This document shows, piece after piece, positions 26,272 to 35,171 of a stretch of DNA of 64,000 nucleotides. A program made the translations under genes and the position numbers. This DNA is from a virus. The notes under the pieces were generated by a model. It was given only the letters and a program-made list of their open reading frames with translations. It had not been told where the DNA came from and searched no databases. Every line of letters starts with the position of its first letter. The first letter of the stretch is position 1. The stretch spans positions 48,007 to 112,006 of the IMG/VR virus record IMGVR_UViG_3300033998_000095; one strand, given 5' to 3'.

Positions 26272-27171
26272 ATGATTAAACCTGAAGATGTATTAAAATA
26301 TATAGATGAAATGAAAACAATAGAAGCCAAAGATGTAGAGAAACTTAAGAAGGATGTAAATAGTGATAATATTGCTTGGGTTGATAATAAACCAGCACAA
26401 GCTCCATTAGATATAAAGCAACAAGCTAATACTGATACAATTATTAGTAATAATAATATACCTACAAAGATTACAAAAGAACTACTTGATGAATATTTGC
26501 GAGACTATTATATGGAACATGTTAAACAACGAAATTCCTATCAAAAAGAAAACCTCTCTGTTACTGATTTAGTTAATTGTATAAGAATGGTTTATTTTGA
26601 TTTTGTCAATACTGAGCGTAAACGTAATTATATATATCCTTATGAAGAAATAGTTACTGAAGTGGGAAATACAATTCATTCTATCATTCAGAAAAGAATA
26701 CCATGTATTGATAAAGAAGAAAAGATAAAAATTACAGATATATTTGCTTTTCCTATTAGTTTTAGGATGGATATACATCTTAATGATAAAACTTTAATTG
26801 AAATAAAAAGTATAGATGCATTGCCAGATAAACCTAAACCAGAGCATATGAAACAAGCTATCATGTATGCATACTTTTTAAATAGATTTAAGAATTATAA
26901 TATTGATTTAGTTCAATTGTTGTATGTCAGTAGGGGTAAGATAGATATAAAAGTATTTGATATTCCTATTACTGTACAATTGCTCGATAAAGTTGATATT
27001 AGTATAAAAGAATATATCAATGATCTCAAACGACATATAGATATGAATGTACCACCACCATTAACCAACAAATATATAGACAAAAGTAAATGTTTCTTTT
27101 GTGATTATTCTTATATATGTCAAACAACATCAAATATTAGATATAAAACATATTCAGAAAAAATAAATTAA
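26272..27171 (+). CDS. Cas4/RecB-like PD-(D/E)XK nuclease with Fe-S cysteines
   Basis: 299 residues. Core motifs in order: Cys in SVTDLVNCIRMVYFD; GNTIHSIIQKR; FRMDIHL then TLIEIKSI (the D...ExK active site); QAIMYAYFL; then the cluster CFFCDYSYIC at the C-terminus. One N-terminal and three C-terminal Cys are the Cas4/AddB-type 4Fe-4S arrangement. Such phage proteins are 5'-3' exonucleases in recombination or host DNA breakdown. There is no adjacent CRISPR array. Confidence 0.8.
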   Translation: MIKPEDVLKYIDEMKTIEAKDVEKLKKDVNSDNIAWVDNKPAQAPLDIKQQANTDTIISNNNIPTKITKELLDEYLRDYYMEHVKQRNSYQKENLSVTDLVNCIRMVYFDFVNTERKRNYIYPYEEIVTEVGNTIHSIIQKRIPCIDKEEKIKITDIFAFPISFRMDIHLNDKTLIEIKSIDALPDKPKPEHMKQAIMYAYFLNRFKNYNIDLVQLLYVSRGKIDIKVFDIPITVQLLDKVDISIKEYINDLKRHIDMNVPPPLTNKYIDKSKCFFCDYSYICQTTSNIRYKTYSEKIN

Positions 27172-27186
27172 GAGGAAGGTAAATAA

Positions 27187-27816
27187 ATGTTAGATATCTT
27201 AAACTTTTATGAGAAAAACTCATTTAAAAAGATTAAAAAGCTTGATAAAGAAGATATCGATCGTAATTTAACAAAATTAGATGATAATATATTATGTTGG
27301 AATAATGAAGTGTATGTACCTAATGATAATGATATGTATGACTTGATTAAAATAAGATATTTTTATTCTAATGTTGATTTCTCCAAGTTAGATACTGATA
27401 TGATAATTATATTTAATGATAAATATGGAATATTATATAATTTATTACCTAAAGATATAACGATATGTATAGTAAATGATGATGATATGCTAAATGATGA
27501 GGATGCGATATATATTAGAGAGTTAAATGGTGTAGATGAGCAATTACTGCTTTCATGTAATGATATTGAAAATTTTTCTACTAAAAAGACTGTTATATTA
27601 TTAGATGATAATATAATAAAACTTTATGATATTCAAAATGCTAAGTATGGATTATTTATATCCAAAGTGAGTAATTTTGTAGTGTATTCTTTCTTTGATT
27701 ATGCTTTATCTATGTATTCAACTCTTGGTGAAAATAAAAAAGATGTATTTAGGATGAAAGAGATTATAACTGATGATGATTGGTGTTTAATAAAGACAGA
27801 GGTGGAAACGATTTAA
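27187..27816 (+). CDS. Hypothetical acidic protein
   Basis: 209 residues, rich in Asp/Asn/Ile (DDDMLNDEDAIYIRELNG). Alternating strands and helices, no recognised motif. AGAGGAAGG precedes the ATG; the stop is 2 bases from the next start, so probably co-translated. Confidence 0.6.
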   Translation: MLDILNFYEKNSFKKIKKLDKEDIDRNLTKLDDNILCWNNEVYVPNDNDMYDLIKIRYFYSNVDFSKLDTDMIIIFNDKYGILYNLLPKDITICIVNDDDMLNDEDAIYIRELNGVDEQLLLSCNDIENFSTKKTVILLDDNIIKLYDIQNAKYGLFISKVSNFVVYSFFDYALSMYSTLGENKKDVFRMKEIITDDDWCLIKTEVETI

Positions 27817-27818
27817 AG

Positions 27819-28388
27819 ATGATTACTAACAATCCTACTTTAGAAAGTCCTATATATGGTGAAGAATCATTTTATACAGATGATTTTTTAACTGAGAAAG
27901 AAGAAAAGAGATTTATTAGAGAAGTTGAGAAAATAGTGAGAAAATCTCCAGAGTATGATAGATGGGTAAGATTTGTACATGGTGCATTAGGGACTGGATT
28001 TGTTTGTTATTTAACAGGACATACTAGTGATGAATGTAAAATTGAATTACATCATTATCCAATATCATTATATAATTATATCCAGATAGCTATATATAAT
28101 AATGACTCTTTTACTTCTTTTGATATAGCTCATCAAGTCATGAAATGGCATTTTGAAAATATGATTGGATTTATACCATTAAGCCAATCTGTTCACGAAA
28201 TGTATCATAATAATTATCTAAAGATACCTATAGATATTGTTGAAGGTGAATGGGAAGCTATATTAACAGCAGTGGATATTCCTGATAAAATAAAAGCACA
28301 AATTGATATATTAAAAACAATTACATTAGATTCTGTCAATGAAAATTGGGAAATTAGAGAAAGACAATATGATTTAAAAAATAACTAA
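27819..28388 (+). CDS. HNH-like protein
   Basis: 189 residues from the ATG at 27819, two bases after the previous stop; an upstream in-frame region would overlap the preceding gene. It contains CYLTGHTSDECKIELHHYPI and, 50 residues later, IPLSQSVHEMYHNN. This His-His...His-x3-His arrangement recalls HNH (His-Me finger) nucleases, without the zinc Cys pairs. Nuclease activity is inferred, not shown. Confidence 0.55.
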   Translation: MITNNPTLESPIYGEESFYTDDFLTEKEEKRFIREVEKIVRKSPEYDRWVRFVHGALGTGFVCYLTGHTSDECKIELHHYPISLYNYIQIAIYNNDSFTSFDIAHQVMKWHFENMIGFIPLSQSVHEMYHNNYLKIPIDIVEGEWEAILTAVDIPDKIKAQIDILKTITLDSVNENWEIRERQYDLKNN

Positions 28389-28495
28389 TATTTTATAAAG
28401 TTAATTGATAAATATATTTTGATTGTGTTTAGAGTATAAGAAAATGTAAAATTAATTAACAAATACTATAAATGTTAAGTAAAGGAGAAGAATAA

Positions 28496-29476
28496 ATGCT
28501 TAAAATACAATGGTTTATGATGACTAAACAAATTGAGTATATTCCATCTGTTTATTATTATGGTACTATTACACCATTAAGTGTAGCTAGAGGTTATTTT
28601 GCAGCTACTACTGTAGGTGATTATGCTCTATTTGGTGGTGGAAATCCTACATCTAATGTAGTAGATGCATATGATACATCTCTTACTAGAACTACACCTA
28701 CTGCATTAAGTGTAGCTAGAAGATATTTAGCAGCTACTACTGTAGGTAATTATGCTCTATTTGGTGGTGGATATACTGATAGTGCAAATTCTAATGTAGT
28801 AGATGCATATGATACATCTCTTACTAGAACTACACCTACTGCATTAAGTGTAGCTAGAAGATATTTAGCAGCTACTGCTGTAGGTAATTATGCTTTATTT
28901 GGTGGTGGATATCCTATAACTAATGTAGTAGATGCATATGATACATCTCTTACTAGAACTACAGCTCCTGCATTAAGTGTAGGTAGATATTATTTAGCAG
29001 CTACTACTGTAGGTAATTATGCTCTATTTGGTGGGGGTAGTGGTCCTTCTAATGTAGTAGATGCATATGATACATCTCTTACTAGAACTACACCTACTGC
29101 ATTAAGTGTAGCTAGATATAATTTAGCAGCTACTGCTGTAGGTAATTATGCTTTATTTGGTGGTGGATATACTGGTAGTGCAAATTCTAATGTAGTAGAT
29201 GCATATGATACATCTCTTACTAGAACTTTACCTATTGTATTAAGTGTGGGCAGACGTTGGTTAGCAGCTACTACTATAGGTAATTATGCTCTATTTGGTG
29301 GTGGATCTACTAATGGTAATGTAGTAGATGCCTATGATACATCTCTTACTAGAACTACACCTACACCATTAAGTGTAGCTAGAGGTTATTTAGCAGCTAC
29401 TACAGTAGGTAATTATGCTCTATTTGGTGGGGGAGATCCTACATCTAATGTAGTAGATGCATACTATGTATTTTAA
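28496..29476 (+). CDS. Seven-repeat kelch-like beta-propeller protein
   Basis: 326 residues: a 27-residue leader followed by seven repeats of 42-46 residues (LSVARRYLAATTVGNYALF, GGG, variable loop, NVVDAYDTSLTRT). Each repeat has the kelch double Gly and the spaced aromatics of a four-stranded blade, so a closed seven-blade propeller is expected. Repeats are nearly identical even at DNA level; differences cluster in the loop after GGG and at the residues after SVAR. Likely a receptor- or glycan-binding protein of the tail or a fibre (inference). AAGGAG precedes the ATG. Confidence 0.8.
   Translation: MLKIQWFMMTKQIEYIPSVYYYGTITPLSVARGYFAATTVGDYALFGGGNPTSNVVDAYDTSLTRTTPTALSVARRYLAATTVGNYALFGGGYTDSANSNVVDAYDTSLTRTTPTALSVARRYLAATAVGNYALFGGGYPITNVVDAYDTSLTRTTAPALSVGRYYLAATTVGNYALFGGGSGPSNVVDAYDTSLTRTTPTALSVARYNLAATAVGNYALFGGGYTGSANSNVVDAYDTSLTRTLPIVLSVGRRWLAATTIGNYALFGGGSTNGNVVDAYDTSLTRTTPTPLSVARGYLAATTVGNYALFGGGDPTSNVVDAYYVF
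28577..29473 (+). repeat. Seven tandem ~125-140 bp repeats inside the propeller gene
   Basis: Units share long identical blocks such as GTAGTAGATGCATATGATAC and CTCTTACTAGAACTACACCT. Repeats 2 and 5 carry an extra SANS-encoding insertion in the same loop, showing duplication or exchange between units. Such repeats can expand and contract by recombination. Confidence 0.9.
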
Positions 29477-29578
29477 TTATAAATGTTTTTTTTAAATTAT
29501 TTATAATTATAATAATATTGTTTAAAATCAATATTTATTTATCATGTTCTTAATTTGAAAAAGGAGGACTAAACATAA

Positions 29579-29795
29579 ATGCCAGTAGAAAAGACATTGT
29601 TATCTAAAGATCAATTGAAATTAACCATTGATTGGGTGAATTATCAGGAGATATTCGCGATCAATATGATTTAATGCGTAATATTATTGATAATGCAATA
29701 AACAGGCAGGAATTGCCCAAAGTTATGCATATGAATATCATATAAGATCTCAGATTTTTGGAACAACAGTCGACGAAGCAGGAAGAAGCCTATGA
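29579..29795 (+). pseudogene. Broken small gene (two frame shifts)
   Basis: An ideal AAGGAGG and ATG at 29579 start MPVEKTLLSKDQLKLTID. The frame then must slip by -1 near 29633 to read LGELSGDIRDQYDLMRNI, and by -1 again near 29708 to read GIAQSYAYEYHIRSQIFGT, ending at TGA 29793-29795. Joined, the three parts give a plausible ~72-residue helical protein. Each unshifted frame stops early (31 residues for the first). True decay or sequencing error in a single assembly cannot be told apart here. Confidence 0.6.
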
Positions 29796-29844
29796 CTTTA
29801 GATTTTAATTAATTATAGATAGTTCACGATAAAAAAGATAAAAC

Positions 29845-29894
29845 AGGAGGTGAATAATAGACAATATATACTTTATTGTCTATTATGACAAATG
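29845..29894 (+). promoter_or_regulatory. Shine-Dalgarno and start codon joined by a 13-bp hairpin
   Basis: AGGAGG at 29845-29850 is 41 bases before the ATG at 29892, too far for normal initiation. Between them ATAATAGACAATA (29854-29866) pairs perfectly with 29874-29886 around a 7-base loop. Folding leaves 3 + 5 = 8 bases between AGGAGG and ATG, the ideal spacing. This is the 'split' ribosome site principle known for T4 gene 25. Confidence 0.75.
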
Positions 29895-30335
29895 ATAGGT
29901 GATATTATTAATTATGTGATTTCTAATGATATTATATTGAGCTTGATAATAATAGCTGTCATTGCTCTTAGTATTTATAGTTTCAGTAAGCATAAAACTC
30001 TAAAAGATATAGTTATTGCTTTGCTAGGTGTCATTGCATTTATCCTACTTTTATTTAAGAAATCAAATAAAGATATAGATGAAAAGATAGATGAGCTTGA
30101 AGAACAAAAAGAACAGTTAAAAGATGAAATGCACAAAGTAGATGAAGAAGTAAAAGAAAATAAGGAACAATTTGATCAAGTAATGGATGAAAGAAAAGAT
30201 ATAGAAACTGATTTAAATCAGAAACTGGAAGATGCTCAGAAAATTGAGCCAAAACCAATTGAATCAGATCAAGATATACTAGATGCTTTTGACTTTGCTG
30301 CTGATGTAGCTAAAAAGAAGAAAAAAGCAAAATAG
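29892..30335 (+). CDS. Membrane protein with long coiled coil
   Basis: 147 residues. Two hydrophobic segments (ILSLIIIAVIALSIYSF and IVIALLGVIAFILLLF) lie in the first 56 residues, then a charged coiled coil (DEKIDELEEQKEQLKDEMHK) and a Lys-rich end. The start at 29892 is decided by the hairpin-bridged ribosome site. The next gene also has a coiled coil and a membrane segment, so the pair could interact across the envelope, for example in lysis. Inference only. Confidence 0.65.
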   Translation: MIGDIINYVISNDIILSLIIIAVIALSIYSFSKHKTLKDIVIALLGVIAFILLLFKKSNKDIDEKIDELEEQKEQLKDEMHKVDEEVKENKEQFDQVMDERKDIETDLNQKLEDAQKIEPKPIESDQDILDAFDFAADVAKKKKKAK

Positions 30336-30378
30336 CTTATTTGGATATTATTATGTCATTGTTATGAGGTGAATATAT

Positions 30379-30846
30379 ATGAAGAGAATGGTATTATTAA
30401 CTATATTTTGTTTAATATTTGTATTGACAATAGTAAGTCCCTCTCTGGCATTAGGTATGAAAATAGAGAGTGGTATACTTTCTTTACCTGATGGAAAAAG
30501 CATTAAAGTAGGACCAGGTTTTTATTTGACTCAAAATGATGCAACAGATGTTGCTTCTGGTATAGAAATATTAAAAGCAGATCTCCAACGTATACAAGCA
30601 GAGCGTGATGCATATAAAGAAGCATATGAACGTGAAAAGGAGACCAATGATAAAATTGCACAGATATATAAAGATCTATATCTTAAATATGAACAAAAAG
30701 CTGATTTATTGGAGCAATATATAGCAGCAACAGAGAAAGAGATAGCCTTACTTAAAAGTGAAAATAATGTCTTAAAGTTTGAATCTAAAGTATATAAAAC
30801 ATCTACGTCTATACTGGGTATAGCATTAATAATAGCTTTGCTATAA
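30379..30846 (+). CDS. Exported coiled-coil protein with C-terminal membrane segment
   Basis: 155 residues. Signal peptide (MKRMVLLTIFCLIFVLTIVS, cleavage likely after SLALG or nearby), a short beta region (GILSLPDGKSIKVGPGFYL), a coiled coil of ~80 residues (residues 55-135), then a hydrophobic C-terminus (SILGIALIIALL). It would lie outside the membrane and be anchored at its end, a layout like unimolecular spanins but with no lipobox Cys. AGGTG precedes the ATG. Confidence 0.65.
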   Translation: MKRMVLLTIFCLIFVLTIVSPSLALGMKIESGILSLPDGKSIKVGPGFYLTQNDATDVASGIEILKADLQRIQAERDAYKEAYEREKETNDKIAQIYKDLYLKYEQKADLLEQYIAATEKEIALLKSENNVLKFESKVYKTSTSILGIALIIALL

Positions 30847-30870
30847 TATGATGGGAGAGAATGATACAAT

Positions 30871-32772
30871 ATGGCAAATTTAAATCTAGATTATGCGTGT
30901 GTTGGATTAAATCCATCACAGTATATAGTCATAGCATATGTTACAGATATAGAACCCTGGGAATATAGAGAGTATATATTTTCTGTAGATAATCCAAATG
31001 TAGTGTTTAACGCAGAGCAAAATGCAAGTAAATTTATCTTTTATTTAAAATATAATCAAACTGTAAATGTAACTTGTACTGTTAACCTTTATGATTATAA
31101 CTATAATATGCAAAAACATATTTATAGTACGATTAGCAAAACTATTACAATTGAATCTATTGATGATGGCACATTGTTTAGAACTAGACCACGTATTAAA
31201 TTAAATAGAGCAGAGACTAGTTATATTCCCAGCTATGCTTCTTTTTCAATCGATATACCAGATTGTGGTATTCCACCTTTTGAATATTCCTGGAATGTAT
31301 TTTCAGAACATCCATATATGTTTTTTGCAGAAGATGATAGATTGTTTTTAATTGCAATGGGTAATGGTACATATAGAATATCATGTAGTGTAACTGATGC
31401 TGGTGGTATAACTGTATCTGAATCATTAAATGAATATGTATTATTGCATAAAGTATATAAAACAGCAGAAGCCAATCAGAATATATTCGATATATCAGAT
31501 TGCTGTGAATCAAGCAGTATATATTTTGATATATATCATAATGGGTTGCATATGATTGAATCATTAGATTATACTATAGATGTTATTAATAAAAAATTGA
31601 TTTTCAATTTTCCATGTAGGAAAAATGATGTAATAACAATATATAATTTCTATAGAAAATATGATGATATTACTACTGTAAATGTGAATACTAAGACGTT
31701 AATAGCAACACAAAATCAAACAGTATATGATATAGCAGATATATATGTTGAAGGAATGTCTAATATAATTGTATTTAGAAATGGGTTGCAACAAGTAGAA
31801 GGATTAGATTATATTTTTGTCTTTGATACCAAATCAATTGTATTTAATTATGGATGTAATGAAAATGATATTATAACAATTAATAATTATGTGAATATAA
31901 ATCCTAATTATGCATGGTTGGATATGAAAAGAATAACATCTGTCGCTGATTTGGGACAATATATATTTGACATAAGCGATGATTATAACAATAATGTTTT
32001 TGATATTATGGTATTCAGAAATGGTTTGCTGGAGATCTATGATGCAGCATATACTGTAGAAAATGAACAAATTAGATTCGTATATCCATGTGATAAAAAT
32101 GATGTAATAACAATATTAATACTATATCAAAATAGTGTAGCATCAGAATACGTTTTAGAAGTTGATGGAGTTCCTATAGAAGAAGATTCATCTGCTATAT
32201 ATAAACGTAAATCCAATGTATTCAAAGGTAAGTTAAGTGTTCCATATGATGTACCTGATGCTGATAAAGATGCTTTACTTGCTGAAATTAATTTACTTAA
32301 TAGTTATGATATGCGTCATATACTATTGTTTAAAAGAGATAAAGCTTCAGATAGTAATTTCTTTAATGCAATCAAAAACCTAGATGCTATATATTCAAAT
32401 GCTCAGTATAGGTTATGTGCTGTTGCGTTTGATAGTGATAACTATTTGTATTTTTATGTAAAATGTACATCTGATTATGCTGCAAAGACAGCAGCTAATA
32501 GATTGATTGAAACAGTATCATGGGTAATATATAAACATGGATATAGAGCTAAAGATGACAAAATAGCATTTACTTATGAATATGAACCTGCATTATATTC
32601 AGAACAGGTGGTAAGTGATATGACAGCATATTTGGAGCATGTAATGCAAACAAAATATAACAGGATGGATCTATTGGAAGTTCATGATGCTCTGAAAGGA
32701 GAAGTTGCAATTTTCTTAGAGTCTCTTAGAAATACTGATCCTATAATTATGCCTGGGTTGCAAAAGATATAA
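30871..32772 (+). CDS. Tail fibre / adhesin-like structural protein
   Basis: 633 residues. Residues ~100-195 resemble an Ig/PKD fold (IPDCGIPPFEYSWNVF...YRISCSVTDAGG). Three repeats of ~60-80 residues follow at ~200-430, each with the phage-fibre pattern 'NQTVYDIAD...IIVFRNGLQQVEGLDYIF...NDIITI'. The C-terminal ~200 residues form a mixed domain of unknown type. The repeats are typical of fibre and baseplate-wedge proteins that display receptor-binding modules. Confidence 0.7.
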   Translation: MANLNLDYACVGLNPSQYIVIAYVTDIEPWEYREYIFSVDNPNVVFNAEQNASKFIFYLKYNQTVNVTCTVNLYDYNYNMQKHIYSTISKTITIESIDDGTLFRTRPRIKLNRAETSYIPSYASFSIDIPDCGIPPFEYSWNVFSEHPYMFFAEDDRLFLIAMGNGTYRISCSVTDAGGITVSESLNEYVLLHKVYKTAEANQNIFDISDCCESSSIYFDIYHNGLHMIESLDYTIDVINKKLIFNFPCRKNDVITIYNFYRKYDDITTVNVNTKTLIATQNQTVYDIADIYVEGMSNIIVFRNGLQQVEGLDYIFVFDTKSIVFNYGCNENDIITINNYVNINPNYAWLDMKRITSVADLGQYIFDISDDYNNNVFDIMVFRNGLLEIYDAAYTVENEQIRFVYPCDKNDVITILILYQNSVASEYVLEVDGVPIEEDSSAIYKRKSNVFKGKLSVPYDVPDADKDALLAEINLLNSYDMRHILLFKRDKASDSNFFNAIKNLDAIYSNAQYRLCAVAFDSDNYLYFYVKCTSDYAAKTAANRLIETVSWVIYKHGYRAKDDKIAFTYEYEPALYSEQVVSDMTAYLEHVMQTKYNRMDLLEVHDALKGEVAIFLESLRNTDPIIMPGLQKI

Positions 32773-32823
32773 ATATATGCTATTCTTGTATTGATGATAT
32801 TAAATAAAGGAGCCATTATCCCA

Positions 32824-33258
32824 ATGATATCTGTTTTTGATATAGCCAAATATATTTTAGAAAAGTATGAATCATTACCAAATATGAAGTTGCAAAAGCT
32901 TGTATATTATTCACAAGCATGGAGTCTAGCTTGGGATAATGAACCTCTTTTCTTCGAGGAAATTAAAGCGTGGGCTAATGGACCTGTTGTTGAAGAGTTA
33001 TATGAATTACTTAAAGGAAAATTTGAAGTAAATTCAGGTATGATAGAATCATTTAATACATTAACAGACGAACAAAAGGAAACAATTGATGCAGTATGTG
33101 AATTTTATGGAGTTAAAGAACCTCAAGAACTTAGTGATATGGTTCGTCTAGAAGATCCATGGATTAATGCAAGAATAGGGCTTGAAGAATATGAACGTGG
33201 TGATAGAATTATTCTAAAGGAAGCAATGAAGGAATATTATAGCAATATTGATATATAA
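32824..33258 (+). CDS. Panacea-domain (SocA/GepA, DUF4065) protein
   Basis: 144 residues from the ATG at 32824, picked because AAAGGAG lies ~12 bases upstream; an in-frame upstream ATT/ATG region overlaps that site. Family pattern: FDIAKYILEK, MKLQKLVYYSQAWSLAWDNE, FFEEIKAWANGPVVEELYEL. Panacea domains serve as antitoxins or proteolytic adaptors next to varied toxins. No toxin gene adjoins it here, so an orphan that blocks a host toxin-based defence is conceivable (inference). Confidence 0.82.
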   Translation: MISVFDIAKYILEKYESLPNMKLQKLVYYSQAWSLAWDNEPLFFEEIKAWANGPVVEELYELLKGKFEVNSGMIESFNTLTDEQKETIDAVCEFYGVKEPQELSDMVRLEDPWINARIGLEEYERGDRIILKEAMKEYYSNIDI

Positions 33259-33288
33259 TAATATCTAGTTGGGAGGTAAATCATTATT

Positions 33289-34248
33289 ATGGATATTCAG
33301 AATTATTTATGGGTAGCTAAATATAGACCAAAGCAGTTAGATGATATTGTATTGAACAATACAATTAAAACTGCTGTCAATAGTTTTATTGTGCAAGATA
33401 ATATGCCTCATTGTATGTTTATTGGTAAACCTGGTACAGGTAAGACAACATTGGCATTGATCTTAATGAATCATTTTACCAATAATGACAACGATAGGTT
33501 GTTTTTGAATGCATCTGATGATAGAGGCATTCAAAGTATGAGGGATATTGTTATTGAATTTATGAAAACACCACCATATTCTTCTAAATATAAAGTAGTT
33601 GTTATGGATGAGTGCGATAATTTAACTAACGATGCTTGGTTAATCATTAGAAATCCAATTGAGAATGATCAAATAAATGCAGATTATCTCACTAGATTTA
33701 TATTTACAGCAAATTATGCTAATAAGATACCTGATTTTATGAAATCAAGATGCGCTGTATTTGAGTTTACTAGTATTCCAAAGAGTATCATGATTGATAA
33801 GATCAGATATATATTAGGTAATGAAAATATCTCATATGAAGAAGAAGATCTTGTGAATCTTGTAGACTACTATTATCCTGATTTTAGAGCAGTTATAAAT
33901 AATCTCCAATCAATGTGTATAAATAATGTGTTTTCATTTTCTACTGGTATAGAATCAATTTCTACCCTTGCAGAATTGGTATTTAATACAATAGAAAATA
34001 ATAATATAGACCAACTTAAATACAATATAACTCAAATTAGAAATATAATGCATACTTCAGAAGTGAATCCAATAGAAGTCATCAGATATATTCTTAACGA
34101 AAAGGATGTTTCATTATCAAGTTATATTGTTTTGAACAGATACATGAATACCTTTAATAATGTAATAGATAAGGTAGCACATTTTATAGCTATGATATAT
34201 GAATGTATATTATTCAATCAAAAAATTGGTAAATTATCATGCAATTAA
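33289..34248 (+). CDS. Clamp loader AAA+ subunit (T4 gp44/RFC small subunit-like)
   Basis: 319 residues. WVAKYRPKQLDDIVLN at the start is the RFC-box signature. Walker A is GKPGTGKT (46-53), Walker B/DExD is KVVVMDECDNL, and the Arg-finger motif is KSRCAVFEF. It loads the sliding clamp at primer ends using ATP. The primase gene overlaps its end and the clamp-like gene follows. No separate gp62-type subunit was recognised. Confidence 0.92.
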   Translation: MDIQNYLWVAKYRPKQLDDIVLNNTIKTAVNSFIVQDNMPHCMFIGKPGTGKTTLALILMNHFTNNDNDRLFLNASDDRGIQSMRDIVIEFMKTPPYSSKYKVVVMDECDNLTNDAWLIIRNPIENDQINADYLTRFIFTANYANKIPDFMKSRCAVFEFTSIPKSIMIDKIRYILGNENISYEEEDLVNLVDYYYPDFRAVINNLQSMCINNVFSFSTGIESISTLAELVFNTIENNNIDQLKYNITQIRNIMHTSEVNPIEVIRYILNEKDVSLSSYIVLNRYMNTFNNVIDKVAHFIAMIYECILFNQKIGKLSCN

Positions 34249-35138
34249 AAGACATATTAAAAACTAAATTAACTTATATTAAATCAAATACAAGGCACCA
34301 TATATTTAGATGTCCATTTTGTGGAGATTCAAAAGATACCACACATGGTCATCTATATATTGCTATAGATAAACCTGTCTTTAGATGTGTACGCTGTGGT
34401 ACTGGTGGCCATTTATCATATTTAATAAGAGAGATAGGTTTACAAGATGATCTTAATATTGAAGACTATTATGACAATGTATCATCAGATAGAAGTATTA
34501 CATCAACTTCAAATTTGTCCTTTAATATAAATGATGAACAATATGAAGAGTTTATATACGAATACATTAAGCAGAGACTTGGAGTAGATACTATTCTTCC
34601 AGAATATAACATATTCTCATATAAAACTTATGTTGATATAGTTCAAAATAAGTTAAAAGATATTGTTTTTGAAAAGGGTATTTGTTTTTTAACTTATTAC
34701 AAAAAGAAAATGATATTTAGAGTATTGAATGATGATAAGTTATTTAGATATTATAATTATTCCCTTGCAGATGGTAATGATACTTTTATTGTTAATAATA
34801 CAATTGATATATTTAAATTCAGACAGCATAAAACAGTTGTAATAGCTGAAGGTATATTCGATATACTTAATGTTTATATACATGGATATATTGATATCCC
34901 CGATGATGCTATCTTTGCAGCAGCACTTACTAGTACGTTTTCTAATACCTACAAATTGATAAAGTCTTTGACATTATGTAATTATCCCAATATAATAATT
35001 GTAGCAGACAATGATAAAGATGATAATAATTATTTAACTGGATTAAATTATAATAGCGTTAAAGTAGTGCGAAATAAAATTGATAAAGATTTTGGACAAT
35101 ATGATAAAGTTGATCCATATATTAGTTTAGAAATATAA
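34239..35138 (+). CDS. DNA primase (zinc and TOPRIM)
   Basis: 299 residues, overlapping the clamp loader gene by 10 bases. Zinc-binding CPFCGDSK...FRCVRCG (Cys 25, 28, 50, 53) is followed by a TOPRIM core with VVIAEGIFDILN (catalytic Glu) and NIIIVADNDKDDN (DxD-like). Smaller than bacterial DnaG, near the size of T4 gp61. It would make RNA primers with the DnaB-type helicase. Confidence 0.87.
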   Translation: MQLKDILKTKLTYIKSNTRHHIFRCPFCGDSKDTTHGHLYIAIDKPVFRCVRCGTGGHLSYLIREIGLQDDLNIEDYYDNVSSDRSITSTSNLSFNINDEQYEEFIYEYIKQRLGVDTILPEYNIFSYKTYVDIVQNKLKDIVFEKGICFLTYYKKKMIFRVLNDDKLFRYYNYSLADGNDTFIVNNTIDIFKFRQHKTVVIAEGIFDILNVYIHGYIDIPDDAIFAAALTSTFSNTYKLIKSLTLCNYPNIIIVADNDKDDNNYLTGLNYNSVKVVRNKIDKDFGQYDKVDPYISLEI

Positions 35139-35171
35139 TTAATCATTATAATATACAGGAGTGTGATATAA

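Noticed and set aside
26272-27171. Cas4 as part of a CRISPR adaptation module
   Set aside because: No cas1, cas2 or repeat array nearby; stand-alone Cas4-like nucleases are common in phages.
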